A stretch of DNA of 43,118 nt, taken from contig CAZJRB010000060.1 of the NCBI GenBank assembly GCA_964547995.1, forward strand, positions 1 to 43,118. Reading direction: 5' to 3'. The position numbers were made by a program, and so were the translations under genes. The notes beneath the pieces were generated by a model, which saw nothing but the letters and a program-made list of their open reading frames with translations, did no database searches and was not told the origin of the DNA. This stretch comes from CAZJRB01 sp964547995. GTDB taxonomy: Bacteria > Planctomycetota > Planctomycetia > Pirellulales > Thermoguttaceae. Within the stretch, counting starts at the first letter, position 1; every line of letters starts with the position of its first letter. Below are positions 16,743-24,202 of this stretch, piece after piece.

Positions 16743-17975
16743 GTGAATTCGAGTTACGATGCGATTGTCATTGGGGCGGGCCCCGGCGGTGCGACGGCGG
16801 CCTATGAAATGGCGAAGCGGGGGCTCTCGGTGGCCTTGTTGGAGAAGCGGGCGCTGCCCCGATACAAGGCCTGCGCCGGGGGTGTCCCGCCCCACGTCGA
16901 GCAGATTCTCGACTTCTCGATTGAGCCCGTCATTGAGTACAGAATCACGAAAATCCTGGTAACGGTGAGGCTTCAATCACCGTTCATAACAGAATCGCCG
17001 CGGCCTTTGATCTACATGGTGATGAGGGACCGGTTCGACAACCACCTGGTCGACGTTGCCCGCCGGGCGGGCGCCGTGGTGTTTGCGGGCTCGCCCGTGC
17101 GCGAAATCGCTGACGGCAAAGGCGAGTGTGTGGTGAAGACAACCGACACGGAGTATCGGGGCCGCTACGTCATCGGAAGCGACGGCGCCGCCAGCCTCAC
17201 GCGGAAGCTGATCGCCGCACCCAGGTTTCACTACTTTGGGGTTGCGATAGCGAGGGAAATCGATGCGACGCCCGAGACCACCCGAAACTGGCACGATACC
17301 GTCGCCCTGGATTTCGGCCATATATTCAGCGGCTACGGCTGGGTGTTTCCCAAGAAGAAAGGTTTCTCGGTCGGAACCGGCGGGCCGAGAACCGTGGCCC
17401 GCCACATGGCGCCCTACTGCGACCGGGTAGTCGCTCACTACAAATTGCGTACGACGGCCTTCCAAGGCCGTCGATCCGCCGCTTTCGACGGCCTTGGAAG
17501 GCCGTCGTACAACCGAAAACAATCCGCCGCCGGATTTCGTGACACGCGCACGGTGGCACACGGCCTGCCCGTGCGGATGCTTAACGAACCGATCGTATTC
17601 GGGCGGACGCTCCTGGTCGGCGACGCCGCCGGGCTGATCGAGCCGCTCTCGGGCGAGGGAATCTACTACGCCATCCGAAGCGGACAGATCGCGGCTGAAA
17701 CCGTTGCCGAGGCAATGCGACTGGGCGAAAGCCACCTCATCACGTATCAGCGGCGGATCGACGCCGAAATCCAACCCGAGATGCAAATCGCCAAGACGAT
17801 GCGTGTGATGCTGAACCTGGGCCCGTCCTTTTGGGTACCACGGTTAATGAAGCCCGGCAGTGCATTTTGGCAGAACTTCCGCCAGGTCTTCACGGGCGAA
17901 AAGAAGTATCAGGATCTCGCAAAAAGATTCGGCCCGATCGGAGCCGCCTTCTACCGGATCGTGCAGCCGAAATAG
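16743..17975 (+). CDS. Geranylgeranyl reductase family FAD-dependent oxidoreductase with in-frame repeat insertion
   Basis: This is a flavoprotein of the geranylgeranyl reductase/ChlP superfamily, enzymes that reduce double bonds of isoprenoid chains. The 410-residue protein starts with the dinucleotide-binding motif VIGAGPGGATAAYEMAKRG (residues 9-27), has the ALPRYKACAGG segment typical of the family, and the C-terminal FAD motif LLVGDAAGLIEPLSGEGIYYAI. Start is GTG at 16743 with a weak ribosome-binding site. Residues 236-256 (TTAFQGRR...DGLGRPSY) are encoded by a 62-bp perfect palindrome (17449-17510) and lie between the substrate domain and the FAD motif. The motifs after it are intact and in frame, so the gene may still be functional. 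The isoprenoid substrate is unknown. Confidence 0.88.
   Translation: MNSSYDAIVIGAGPGGATAAYEMAKRGLSVALLEKRALPRYKACAGGVPPHVEQILDFSIEPVIEYRITKILVTVRLQSPFITESPRPLIYMVMRDRFDNHLVDVARRAGAVVFAGSPVREIADGKGECVVKTTDTEYRGRYVIGSDGAASLTRKLIAAPRFHYFGVAIAREIDATPETTRNWHDTVALDFGHIFSGYGWVFPKKKGFSVGTGGPRTVARHMAPYCDRVVAHYKLRTTAFQGRRSAAFDGLGRPSYNRKQSAAGFRDTRTVAHGLPVRMLNEPIVFGRTLLVGDAAGLIEPLSGEGIYYAIRSGQIAAETVAEAMRLGESHLITYQRRIDAEIQPEMQIAKTMRVMLNLGPSFWVPRLMKPGSAFWQNFRQVFTGEKKYQDLAKRFGPIGAAFYRIVQPK
17449..17510. repeat. 62-bp double-hairpin palindromic element inside the flavoprotein gene
   Basis: Arms 17449-17474 and 17485-17510 are 26-nt perfect inverted copies with a 10-nt spacer. Each arm contains the dyad GACGGCCTT / AAGGCCGTC. 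Termini GTACGACGG resemble GTAGGACGG of the addB element, and the total length is the same. A half-copy is at 7268-7290. Confidence 0.94.
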
Positions 17976-18037
17976 GGGACGGTGCGGATGCCGCATCGTA
18001 TAAAGTTGCACGGGGGGCACCCGCGCGTCTTCGGTCT

Positions 18038-19339
18038 TCAATCGTCCTTCGTCACCTCCACAAGTTCGGTAGCGGCGTGGTTGTCGCGGTAGCCGCCTTT
18101 GTCCCTGAACACGTAGACCATAAACGCCGTGGTTCCTTCGGGCAGGGGCTTCTGAGAGACCAGCTCCTTCTCGCCCATGTTGCATTGAATGAACTGCCAC
18201 TTGCGATCCTTCCACGGGCCCTTGGACGTTGTAAGGTAAATCCAGGCCTCCGTAATCTTGTCTCTGCCCGTGTACGGCGTATGCACTATGCGACTGTCGG
18301 GCTTGATGGTCGGCCGCCCCAGTTTCGGCAGGGGTGTACCGTCTTTGACGATGCTGTCGGCGAATTGCCAGATTTCCGGTGCATCATTCCATCCGCTGCC
18401 GTGTGCATGGATCATCCACGGACGCATGCACAAGGTGCTCGGCCCGCCGGCGGTGCGGGCTGATTTCCCAAAGATATTGATTTGAAAGACGGGGTCGGCC
18501 ACGGAAGTCACCCAGAGCATCGGCATCTTCGCGTGCGGCAAATGGGCCGACGGGTCCCACTTCGTGCGGTAGTCCTTGAACTGTTCCGGGGTCATGTTCT
18601 TCGGCGGAAACCACTGCGCAAGCCCCGGGTTGTCGCTTTCGTGGATGAACCCGCCGCCGTAGACGGGAATCACAAAAGCGAACCGCGGGTCGACGCCGGC
18701 CACCGTGCTGACGACCGTCCCGCCCCAGGAAATGCCCGTCAGGCCGATCTTTTCCTTGTTGATCTCCGGGAACGAACGCAGCAGCGAATTGGCGCGCACG
18801 ACGTCGGCCACGGCGTGATAGAACCACTGCTGCTGGTCGGGCAGTGCCCTGTCGCCGAACCAATCGATGCGTGCCGGCCCGGCGTTGTCGTGTCCCTGCC
18901 CGGTCGGAAAGTTGCCTTCCACGTGATGGGATTTCCCGCCCGGCAAATGGCCTTCCAAATCCATGGCGATGGCCGCATAGCCCTTGTTGTTCCAGAACTT
19001 CACCCACTCGGGATAGGCAGTGCCGCCACCGCCATGGGCGCAAACCACGGCGGGCCAACCGCCTTCGGGCGGCTCGCCCTTCGGGGTCGCATAGTAGGCA
19101 AACACCCAGGTCGGCTTGCCTTTGTAGGGCGCGCCCTCATAGAAGAACGCCCGCATCCCCTTGGCAGGCCGCTCCTCGGTCGCGTGGACCTTCGGGGTCT
19201 TCGACAGCGCCGCCACATCCCACGGCACAACCCGCTTCACCGGCCCAGGCTCTGCCGACACAACCGCCCCGGCGCCAAGCAAGATCACCGCCAACGCGCC
19301 GCCGACAGACACAAATCGCACTTCGTTGTTTGGAGACAT
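18038..19339 (-). CDS. Secreted alpha/beta hydrolase (acetyl xylan esterase/dienelactone hydrolase-like)
   Basis: The 433-residue protein has a signal peptide ending near VVSAEP (about residue 29) and an alpha/beta-hydrolase fold. The oxyanion region is VVCAHGGGGTAYPEW, the nucleophile elbow is GISWGG with S204, a likely acid is D in VTSVADPVF, and a likely His is in MIHAHGSGW. The family resemblance is to planctomycete acetyl xylan esterase-type hydrolases acting on polysaccharide acyl groups, but the substrate cannot be read from sequence. It is convergent with the flavoprotein gene (62 nt apart). The last residues are rich in acidic groups (EVTKDD). Confidence 0.85.
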   Translation of the reverse strand: MSPNNEVRFVSVGGALAVILLGAGAVVSAEPGPVKRVVPWDVAALSKTPKVHATEERPAKGMRAFFYEGAPYKGKPTWVFAYYATPKGEPPEGGWPAVVCAHGGGGTAYPEWVKFWNNKGYAAIAMDLEGHLPGGKSHHVEGNFPTGQGHDNAGPARIDWFGDRALPDQQQWFYHAVADVVRANSLLRSFPEINKEKIGLTGISWGGTVVSTVAGVDPRFAFVIPVYGGGFIHESDNPGLAQWFPPKNMTPEQFKDYRTKWDPSAHLPHAKMPMLWVTSVADPVFQINIFGKSARTAGGPSTLCMRPWMIHAHGSGWNDAPEIWQFADSIVKDGTPLPKLGRPTIKPDSRIVHTPYTGRDKITEAWIYLTTSKGPWKDRKWQFIQCNMGEKELVSQKPLPEGTTAFMVYVFRDKGGYRDNHAATELVEVTKDD

Positions 19340-19550
19340 GGTATTACCCTCCCAGTGTAGTAGTCCAGCGGGTTATCGCCCGTCGCCGGAATCCCCGTAC
19401 AGGTGCCACCCGGCGAACGCGCTTCCGGTGGGACGTATTCTTCATGCATCTACTCTACCCGCTACCACACTGCTGGACAAGCCAGCAGTGGGACCTGTGC
19501 GGAGAGGAGTCCCAAACGAAGGAAAAATTGCCCCAGTTGTCCAGCAGCCG
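19340..19550. other. Intergenic region with CTGCTGGACAAGCCAGCAG hairpin
   Basis: No gene is apparent. A nine-pair perfect stem (19468-19476 with 19482-19490, loop ACAAG) is seen; its shape and CAAG loop resemble the CCGCCGG-GCAAG-CCGGCGG hairpin at 22278-22296 on the other side of the AT-rich island. A short inverted echo, GTCCAGCAG, is at 19538-19546. Confidence 0.6.
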
Positions 19551-19578
19551 TTGACGATATACTGAATACATGTATACT
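19551..19578 (+). promoter_or_regulatory. Candidate promoter of the HD-YwgA operon (distal)
   Basis: TTGACG at 19551-19556 and TATACT at 19573-19578 are separated by 16 nt. It is followed by a second candidate at 19611-19639. Recognition is by eye only. Confidence 0.4.
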
Positions 19579-19610
19579 TCAATAATGCAGGCTATGCAGG
19601 ACTGCTGTGG

Positions 19611-19639
19611 TTGACAGGGCCAGCCATACTGGCTAAGTT
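19611..19639 (+). promoter_or_regulatory. Candidate promoter of the HD-YwgA operon (proximal) with overlapping dyad
   Basis: TTGACA at 19611-19616 and TAAGTT at 19634-19639 have a 17-nt spacer. The spacer contains a perfect small dyad, GCCAG-CCATA-CTGGC (19620-19634), a position where a repressor could bind. No such regulator is known here. Confidence 0.4.
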
Positions 19640-19748
19640 ACCACTCATCTTGCAGCGAATACCATAAAATTAGGTTGCAGCGAGCCCCCTTCAGGAGCGG
19701 ATGTTCGGGCGGACTGTGGCAGCCAGGGTATCTGTCGGACAGCTTACT

Positions 19749-21053
19749 ATGGCAAAGCGCTTTCACGAAATTCGCGATGCTGTTCACGTTTTTGCCCGTC
19801 TCGACTCCGACGAACGACGGGTTCTTGATTCCCGCCCCTTTCAACGGCTTCGACACATCCACCAGTTAGGGCTAACGCACTTGGTCTATCCCGGTGCTAC
19901 GCACCGTCGATTCGAGCATTCACTCGGCGTGATGGAGCTTGCCGAGCGCGCGTTCCGAATCATTACGGCCGAGGAGAACTTGGATAGCCGCGTGAGAGAG
20001 GTTGTTCCGGCTGGCGACGACCTGGTCTATTGGCGCAGAGTCCTTCGGATGGCAGCGTTGTGTCACGACATTGGGCACTTACCTTTTTCCCATTCTGCGG
20101 AGAAGGAGTTGCTTCCAGAGGGAAAGACCCACGAGAGCCTAACCGTTGATATAATCAAGAGCGAGGAAATGGAAGAGATTTGGGGAAGCCTTACCATTCC
20201 TCTTCGTTCAGAGCAGATCGCCAAACTCGCGGTTGGGCAGAAGGAGCTTAAGGACCAACCCTTTAACCAATGGGAGAGAATCCTCTCCGAGATCATCGTT
20301 GGCGACAGTTTCGGAGTGGATCGGATGGATTATCTCCTTCGCGACTCGCTGCACGCAGGAGTGGTATACGGCAAATTCGATCAGTACCGTCTCATTGATA
20401 CTCTGCGGATTCTGCCCGAGACAGATGAGGCTGGGGAGGAGTCCGTTCTGGGAGTGGAATCCGGCGGGCTTGAATCCGCCGAGGGGCTTCTTCTTGCACG
20501 ATATTTCATGTATTCTCAGGTGTATTACCACCCGGTAAGGCGTGCCTATGATCTTCACTTGCAGGATTTCCTGATTGCCTGGCTCGGTGGACAAGTTCCT
20601 ACCGACCTCAATGCTTTCCTTGCACTGACCGACAACGAGGTTCTTGTTGAGCTAAGCAAGGCTGCAAATGATCCCTCGCACCCCGGTCACGAGCCCGCAC
20701 GGCGGATAGCGAGCCGGGAACACTTCCGGGTCCTGTACGAGCGGAACCCCAACGACGCTGACAAAAATCCTGATGCAGGTACGGCAGTTTTCAAAGCTGC
20801 CTGTGACAAGTTCGGAAACGATGATTTTCGGCATGAGCGCTACACGCAGAAGAGTAGCGGGACTGTCTTTCCAGTGAAGGAGCGAGACGGGAGAATCGTC
20901 TCTTCTCTTGCCGTGTCAGAAGTGCTGAAAAATCTGCCGCTCGTCAATATCGACTACGTGTTTGTGTCACCCGAAATCCGCGGGGAAGCCGGGAAATGGC
21001 TCGAAGAGCAACGAGAACAAATCATTGCACAATTAGAGGAGGATGAGCAATGA
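19749..21053 (+). CDS. HD-domain nucleotide phosphohydrolase (YwfO/SAMHD1-like dNTPase family)
   Basis: The 434-residue protein has the HD-superfamily metal site of dNTP triphosphohydrolases: THRRFEHSLGV (H57), ALCHDIGHLPFSHSAE (H106, D107) and DSFGVDRMDYLLRDS (D191). The family motif SRPFQRLRHIHQLG (residues 28-41) is also present. Members hydrolyse dNTPs or related nucleotides in the cytoplasm; the exact nucleotide is unknown. I chose ATG 19749 because MAKRFHEIRDAVHVF aligns with the usual start of the family; 19701 is in frame but adds 16 odd residues. The gene is clearly AT-richer than its surroundings. Its stop overlaps the next start in ATGA, so it is translationally coupled to a YwgA-like protein. 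Confidence 0.88.
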   Translation: MAKRFHEIRDAVHVFARLDSDERRVLDSRPFQRLRHIHQLGLTHLVYPGATHRRFEHSLGVMELAERAFRIITAEENLDSRVREVVPAGDDLVYWRRVLRMAALCHDIGHLPFSHSAEKELLPEGKTHESLTVDIIKSEEMEEIWGSLTIPLRSEQIAKLAVGQKELKDQPFNQWERILSEIIVGDSFGVDRMDYLLRDSLHAGVVYGKFDQYRLIDTLRILPETDEAGEESVLGVESGGLESAEGLLLARYFMYSQVYYHPVRRAYDLHLQDFLIAWLGGQVPTDLNAFLALTDNEVLVELSKAANDPSHPGHEPARRIASREHFRVLYERNPNDADKNPDAGTAVFKAACDKFGNDDFRHERYTQKSSGTVFPVKERDGRIVSSLAVSEVLKNLPLVNIDYVFVSPEIRGEAGKWLEEQREQIIAQLEEDEQ

Positions 21054-21601
21054 AAAGACTACAGAAAGCGTCAGTCCTACTATCTCTTATCGAAGAGATG
21101 AGAGATCGAGAAAGCTGGTGCGGCGAAACGAATATCCAGAAGGCGACCTACTTCGTTCAGGAACTAACCAAAGTCCCGCTTGGTTTTGAGTTCGTTCTCT
21201 ACAGATACGGTCCGTATTCGTTTGAGTTGACGGACGAACTCACAGCTTTGCGGGCAGACTCCATCTTGGAACTTGAAGTCCGCGATCCGAGATACGGCCC
21301 GTGTTTCGTTCCAGGGAAGCTGCGCGACCTCGTAATTGGTCGTTTCCAAAAGACTATCGGCCGCTTTCGAGAGAGAATTGACTTTGTGGCGGAGAAACTT
21401 GGAAATAAGAAAGTTGCTCAATTGGAGTGCCTTGCGACGGCACTCTACGTGCGGCTTGAAAAAGGATGCCCAAAAGACACGAACAAACAGGCAAAGAGAA
21501 TTGTCGCTCTCAAGCCACATATCTCGGAACCAAGTGCTGCTAGGGCAGTAAAGGAAGTAGAAAGCATGTTCATTGAAGCCGAGCAACTTACTGAAAACTG
21601 A
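21050..21601 (+). CDS. YwgA-like protein, partner of the HD hydrolase
   Basis: A 183-residue protein whose N-terminal half matches the style of the YwgA family and, more distantly, of Panacea/SocA-like domains: LLSLIEE, then TNIQKATYFVQEL (residues 27-39) and LYRYGPYSFELTDEL (50-64). As I recall, Bacillus subtilis ywgA also lies next to ywfO, which encodes an HD hydrolase, so this pairing appears conserved across distant phyla. No catalytic residues are seen; a regulatory or binding role for the HD enzyme is inferred. It starts in the four-nt ATGA overlap with the HD gene. The C-terminal half is basic and helical. Base composition is low-GC like its partner. Confidence 0.75.
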   Translation: MKRLQKASVLLSLIEEMRDRESWCGETNIQKATYFVQELTKVPLGFEFVLYRYGPYSFELTDELTALRADSILELEVRDPRYGPCFVPGKLRDLVIGRFQKTIGRFRERIDFVAEKLGNKKVAQLECLATALYVRLEKGCPKDTNKQAKRIVALKPHISEPSAARAVKEVESMFIEAEQLTEN

Positions 21602-21648
21602 CGGACGTCTTTCTTTCCCCGGCCGCGTGTGCTACAATACAGACCAAC

Positions 21649-21668
21649 ACCGCTTCCGCCGAAGCGGT
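21649..21668. other. Small hairpin between YwgA-like and HNH genes
   Basis: ACCGCTTC-CGCC-GAAGCGGT is a perfect eight-pair stem 48 nt after the YwgA-like stop codon. No T run follows on either strand, so it is a weak terminator candidate between these convergent genes. Confidence 0.35.
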
Positions 21669-21764
21669 GCCACACGGTCTACACCGCCAACGCTGCGAAA
21701 AGCTCATCCTCGGCACCCGGGCGCGGGTCATCTTGTAGGTATGCAAGACGTTGTTGGCCCATCA

Positions 21765-22061
21765 TCACGCAGGGCCGTTATTCTTGCCGTTTGCGGTAAC
21801 GGCGCATTCGAGACGGCCAGCGCCTTTTGAGACATTGTTTTGCCACTGAAGCGCGCGGAGATTGCTGTCGGCGTCAGTTCCGCCGTGATCCTCTGAAGTG
21901 ATGTGATCTACCTCCCAGCCATACTGTGAGTCTCTGTTGCCGTAGGCTGACCAGTTAATCCACGCGCCGCACTCATCCTTTCTCCACTCATTTGGGTCGT
22001 TATTCGCCACGACCGTTGCCTTGTTCCAGGCGGCTGATTTCTGTTCATGAGTCCATGACAT
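21765..22061 (-). CDS. Small HNH-type nuclease-like protein
   Basis: The ATG at 22061 is preceded by AAGGAG at seven nt and gives 98 residues (MSWTHEQKSAAW...). The core CGAWINWSAYG, GWEVDHITSEDHGGT and NLRALQWQNNVSKG has the layout of an HNH beta-beta-alpha-metal finger: the first His of VDHI, the GG turn and the N..L....N..K helix. The last metal His is replaced by Asn, a variant seen in HNN-type members. A role in DNA cleavage is inferred only. It is convergent with the HD-YwgA pair, across 163 nt. No immunity or toxin gene is recognised beside it. Confidence 0.75.
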   Translation of the reverse strand: MSWTHEQKSAAWNKATVVANNDPNEWRKDECGAWINWSAYGNRDSQYGWEVDHITSEDHGGTDADSNLRALQWQNNVSKGAGRLECAVTANGKNNGPA

Positions 22062-22226
22062 ATCTGCTCTCCTTTCGTTCTCCAACGGCCCAACTTATTC
22101 TTCTACCCAAAATCCCCATTTGCCGGAGATCGGCCGGGGACAATGGTAGTGAGGATAGCCCGATTTGGTGGTGTCGTCAAGCGTTCGAGCCCCGGTTTGC
22201 GCGAGACTCTTGGCCGGCGGGGGCTG

Positions 22227-22322
22227 GGGATTTCGAGGGGGTGGAGCGGGCCGGGATGTAGTAAGAAACCGAAGGTTCCGCCGGGCAAGCCGGCGGGATT
22301 TCGAGGGAGTGGAGCAAGCCGG
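22227..22322. repeat. Direct repeats and hairpin between HNH and PQQ genes
   Basis: Two 28-nt direct copies, 22227-22254 and 22295-22322 (25 of 28 bases identical, GGGATTTCGAGGG...), are spaced by 68 nt. Between them lies the hairpin CCGCCGG-GCAAG-CCGGCGG (22278-22296). This is part of the 266 nt that hold no gene between 22062 and 22327. Confidence 0.75.
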
Positions 22323-22327
22323 CAAAG

Positions 22328-23968
22328 TCAATTGGCGACCGCCCAGATCCAGCCCTGTCTCGACGCGATGTAGAGGGCGCCGTTGGCTACCGCCGGCGTG
22401 GAGTGTAGCGGGGCGCCGAGACTGATCCGGTGTAGCAGTTTCTCCTCCTTGCCGGTTGCGAAGACATACAAACCCTTCGGGGTCGGCATGTAGATCTTGC
22501 CGTCGGCCACGAAGGTCGAGGCCAAGACGGCCCGGTTTTTCGTGTCGTGTACCCAGTAGCATTGTCCCGTTTCGGCATCGACGCAGTGGAGGCGTCCGGC
22601 CACGTCGGCGACGTAGAGCAGCCCGTCGGCAATCGACACCGTGGAACAGGTCCAGTCGAGGCCCTGGTAGGTCCAGATTTTTCCGGCGCCGGTGATGTCG
22701 CCCGTCTTGGTGGCGTCGATACACTGCAGCGCGCCGCGTCCGCGTCCCATGGCCGTATCGCGGCCGATCGCCGCGTAGACCCGATTCTTATAGAAGACGG
22801 GCGTGCCGATGATCTCGCCCATGCCCTTGAACTTGCCGTCGTTGTTGTTGAGCGTGCCACCCCAACGGGAGTCGCCGAGATAATAATGCACGATCATGGG
22901 CACGTCGCCGAAGACCTTGTATTCGGGCGGATTGCAGTCGCAGGACCAAACGGTTTTCAATTTCACCGGTTCCCGGGGCACCGCCGCGAGCGGTGCGAAG
23001 GCGTAGCACCGTCCGTCGCCGCCGCCGTAGAAGATCAGCCGCCGATCGCCAACCGTGCCGGCGCCGATCGACGACCACTGCCCCTTGAGCAGGTTCTTGG
23101 CGATGGGCATCTCGTCGGTGGCGACCAGCCGCCCTGTTTTCTTGTCGAACACGACCACGTTCGGGGCGTCCGGCGACGTGACGCGATAGACCTCCGGGTC
23201 CTCGATAATGATGCGCCCTTTTTTGGATCCGGGCCTGTTCCCGTAAAGGAACATTTTGTGCCGCCTTTCCCCCAACGGGTCGATGCCGTTGGAGGTGGGC
23301 GCGTAGAGCAGGTCGCCGTCGACAAGGCACGACCCGCAAAAGACGTCGGCCGGCTCCGTCTTGAACTCCTTCCGGATGTCGAACGTCCACAACACCCGCG
23401 GTTTGCGGCGGTCGGGGCCGTCGGGCTCGCCGTTGACGTCCAGACACATGGCCACGGAATCTTGATTGACGATGTACAGCCGATCCCCGTCGACCACGGG
23501 CGTCGAACAGATTCCGAAATTATGCCCTTTGGAACCGCCCTTCCACAGCCAAAGCAGCTTGCCGGTCTGCTCGTCCATGCAGGCGATGACCCCAACGTCT
23601 TCGTTGCCGCAAAGGAAGACCTTGCCGCCGGCCACTACCGGGCTGGAGTACGTGCTCTGGCAGACCTTGCGGGCCCACCTCACATTCGTCGCGGTTTCGA
23701 CATCGATGGTGCCGGCTTGCGAGTCTTTCTTCCCCGGCACAAACGATTCGGGCAATCCCTTTTCGCCGGCCGCCATATTTTTGCTGTCGGTTCCCCCCCA
23801 TTGCGGCCAATCGGCGGCGCCGGCCGGCCGACAGAGGAGCAAGACGGCAAGAATGCCCCAGTGCCGGCACCGGACGATCTGTGGCAAGTTTGATGCTACG
23901 ATGAGTCCTGCTCCGGGTCCGAGTATTTTCGGGTATTCCGGCATTTGGGTGGCTGATGGCGGTTTCAC
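22328..23968 (-). CDS. Secreted PQQ-like beta-propeller protein
   Basis: The protein of up to 546 residues consists of repeated propeller blades: GKVFLCGNEDVGVIACMDEQTGKLLW, RLYIVNQDSVAMCLDV, GLLYVADVAGRLHCVDAETGQCYW, GKIYMPTPKGLYVF and ALYIASRQGWIWAV. It resembles PQQ-binding-like and BamB-type propellers, which are very common in planctomycetes; no quinoprotein dehydrogenase active site is obvious. A hydrophobic export signal (HWGILAVLLLCRPAGA|ADWPQWGG) lies around residues 36-51. This leaves a long N-terminal stretch, so the true start may be a later codon; none has a clear Shine-Dalgarno. Periplasmic location is inferred. The gene is alone on its strand. Confidence 0.85.
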   Translation of the reverse strand: MKPPSATQMPEYPKILGPGAGLIVASNLPQIVRCRHWGILAVLLLCRPAGAADWPQWGGTDSKNMAAGEKGLPESFVPGKKDSQAGTIDVETATNVRWARKVCQSTYSSPVVAGGKVFLCGNEDVGVIACMDEQTGKLLWLWKGGSKGHNFGICSTPVVDGDRLYIVNQDSVAMCLDVNGEPDGPDRRKPRVLWTFDIRKEFKTEPADVFCGSCLVDGDLLYAPTSNGIDPLGERRHKMFLYGNRPGSKKGRIIIEDPEVYRVTSPDAPNVVVFDKKTGRLVATDEMPIAKNLLKGQWSSIGAGTVGDRRLIFYGGGDGRCYAFAPLAAVPREPVKLKTVWSCDCNPPEYKVFGDVPMIVHYYLGDSRWGGTLNNNDGKFKGMGEIIGTPVFYKNRVYAAIGRDTAMGRGRGALQCIDATKTGDITGAGKIWTYQGLDWTCSTVSIADGLLYVADVAGRLHCVDAETGQCYWVHDTKNRAVLASTFVADGKIYMPTPKGLYVFATGKEEKLLHRISLGAPLHSTPAVANGALYIASRQGWIWAVAN

Positions 23969-24167
23969 TTACTGGAAGGGTGCGTTTTCAGAACAAAGGA
24001 GTAGTTGCCGTGGAGCGGAATCGAGGCGTTTTCCGGGGAATCCGGGGGCTCCCGTCTCCATTTGGGGGGATTCTGGCCCCGTGGGCCCTGGCATCACCCA
24101 CCGAAAACCCGGAAGAGCCGTATTTTCATTAGGTTTCGTTCTCGCAGCCGCTATCTTATATCTGTTT

Positions 24168-24186
24168 ATGCGAAGCCGCAAGCGGC
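24168..24186. repeat. ATGCGAAGCCGCAAGCGGC palindrome copy
   Basis: These 19 nt, with internal dyad GCCGC-AA-GCGGC, are repeated exactly in inverse at 28691-28709. The copy sits just downstream of mutY in a 234-nt gap with no gene. Confidence 0.75.
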
Positions 24187-24202
24187 GGAGGGACACTCTG
24201 CT

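Noticed and set aside
20462..20481. Possible palindromic insertion in the HD gene (CGGCGG...CCGCCG)
   Set aside because: The stem has only six pairs, and the encoded GVESGGLESAEGLLLARY fits the usual family sequence, so it is native coding sequence.
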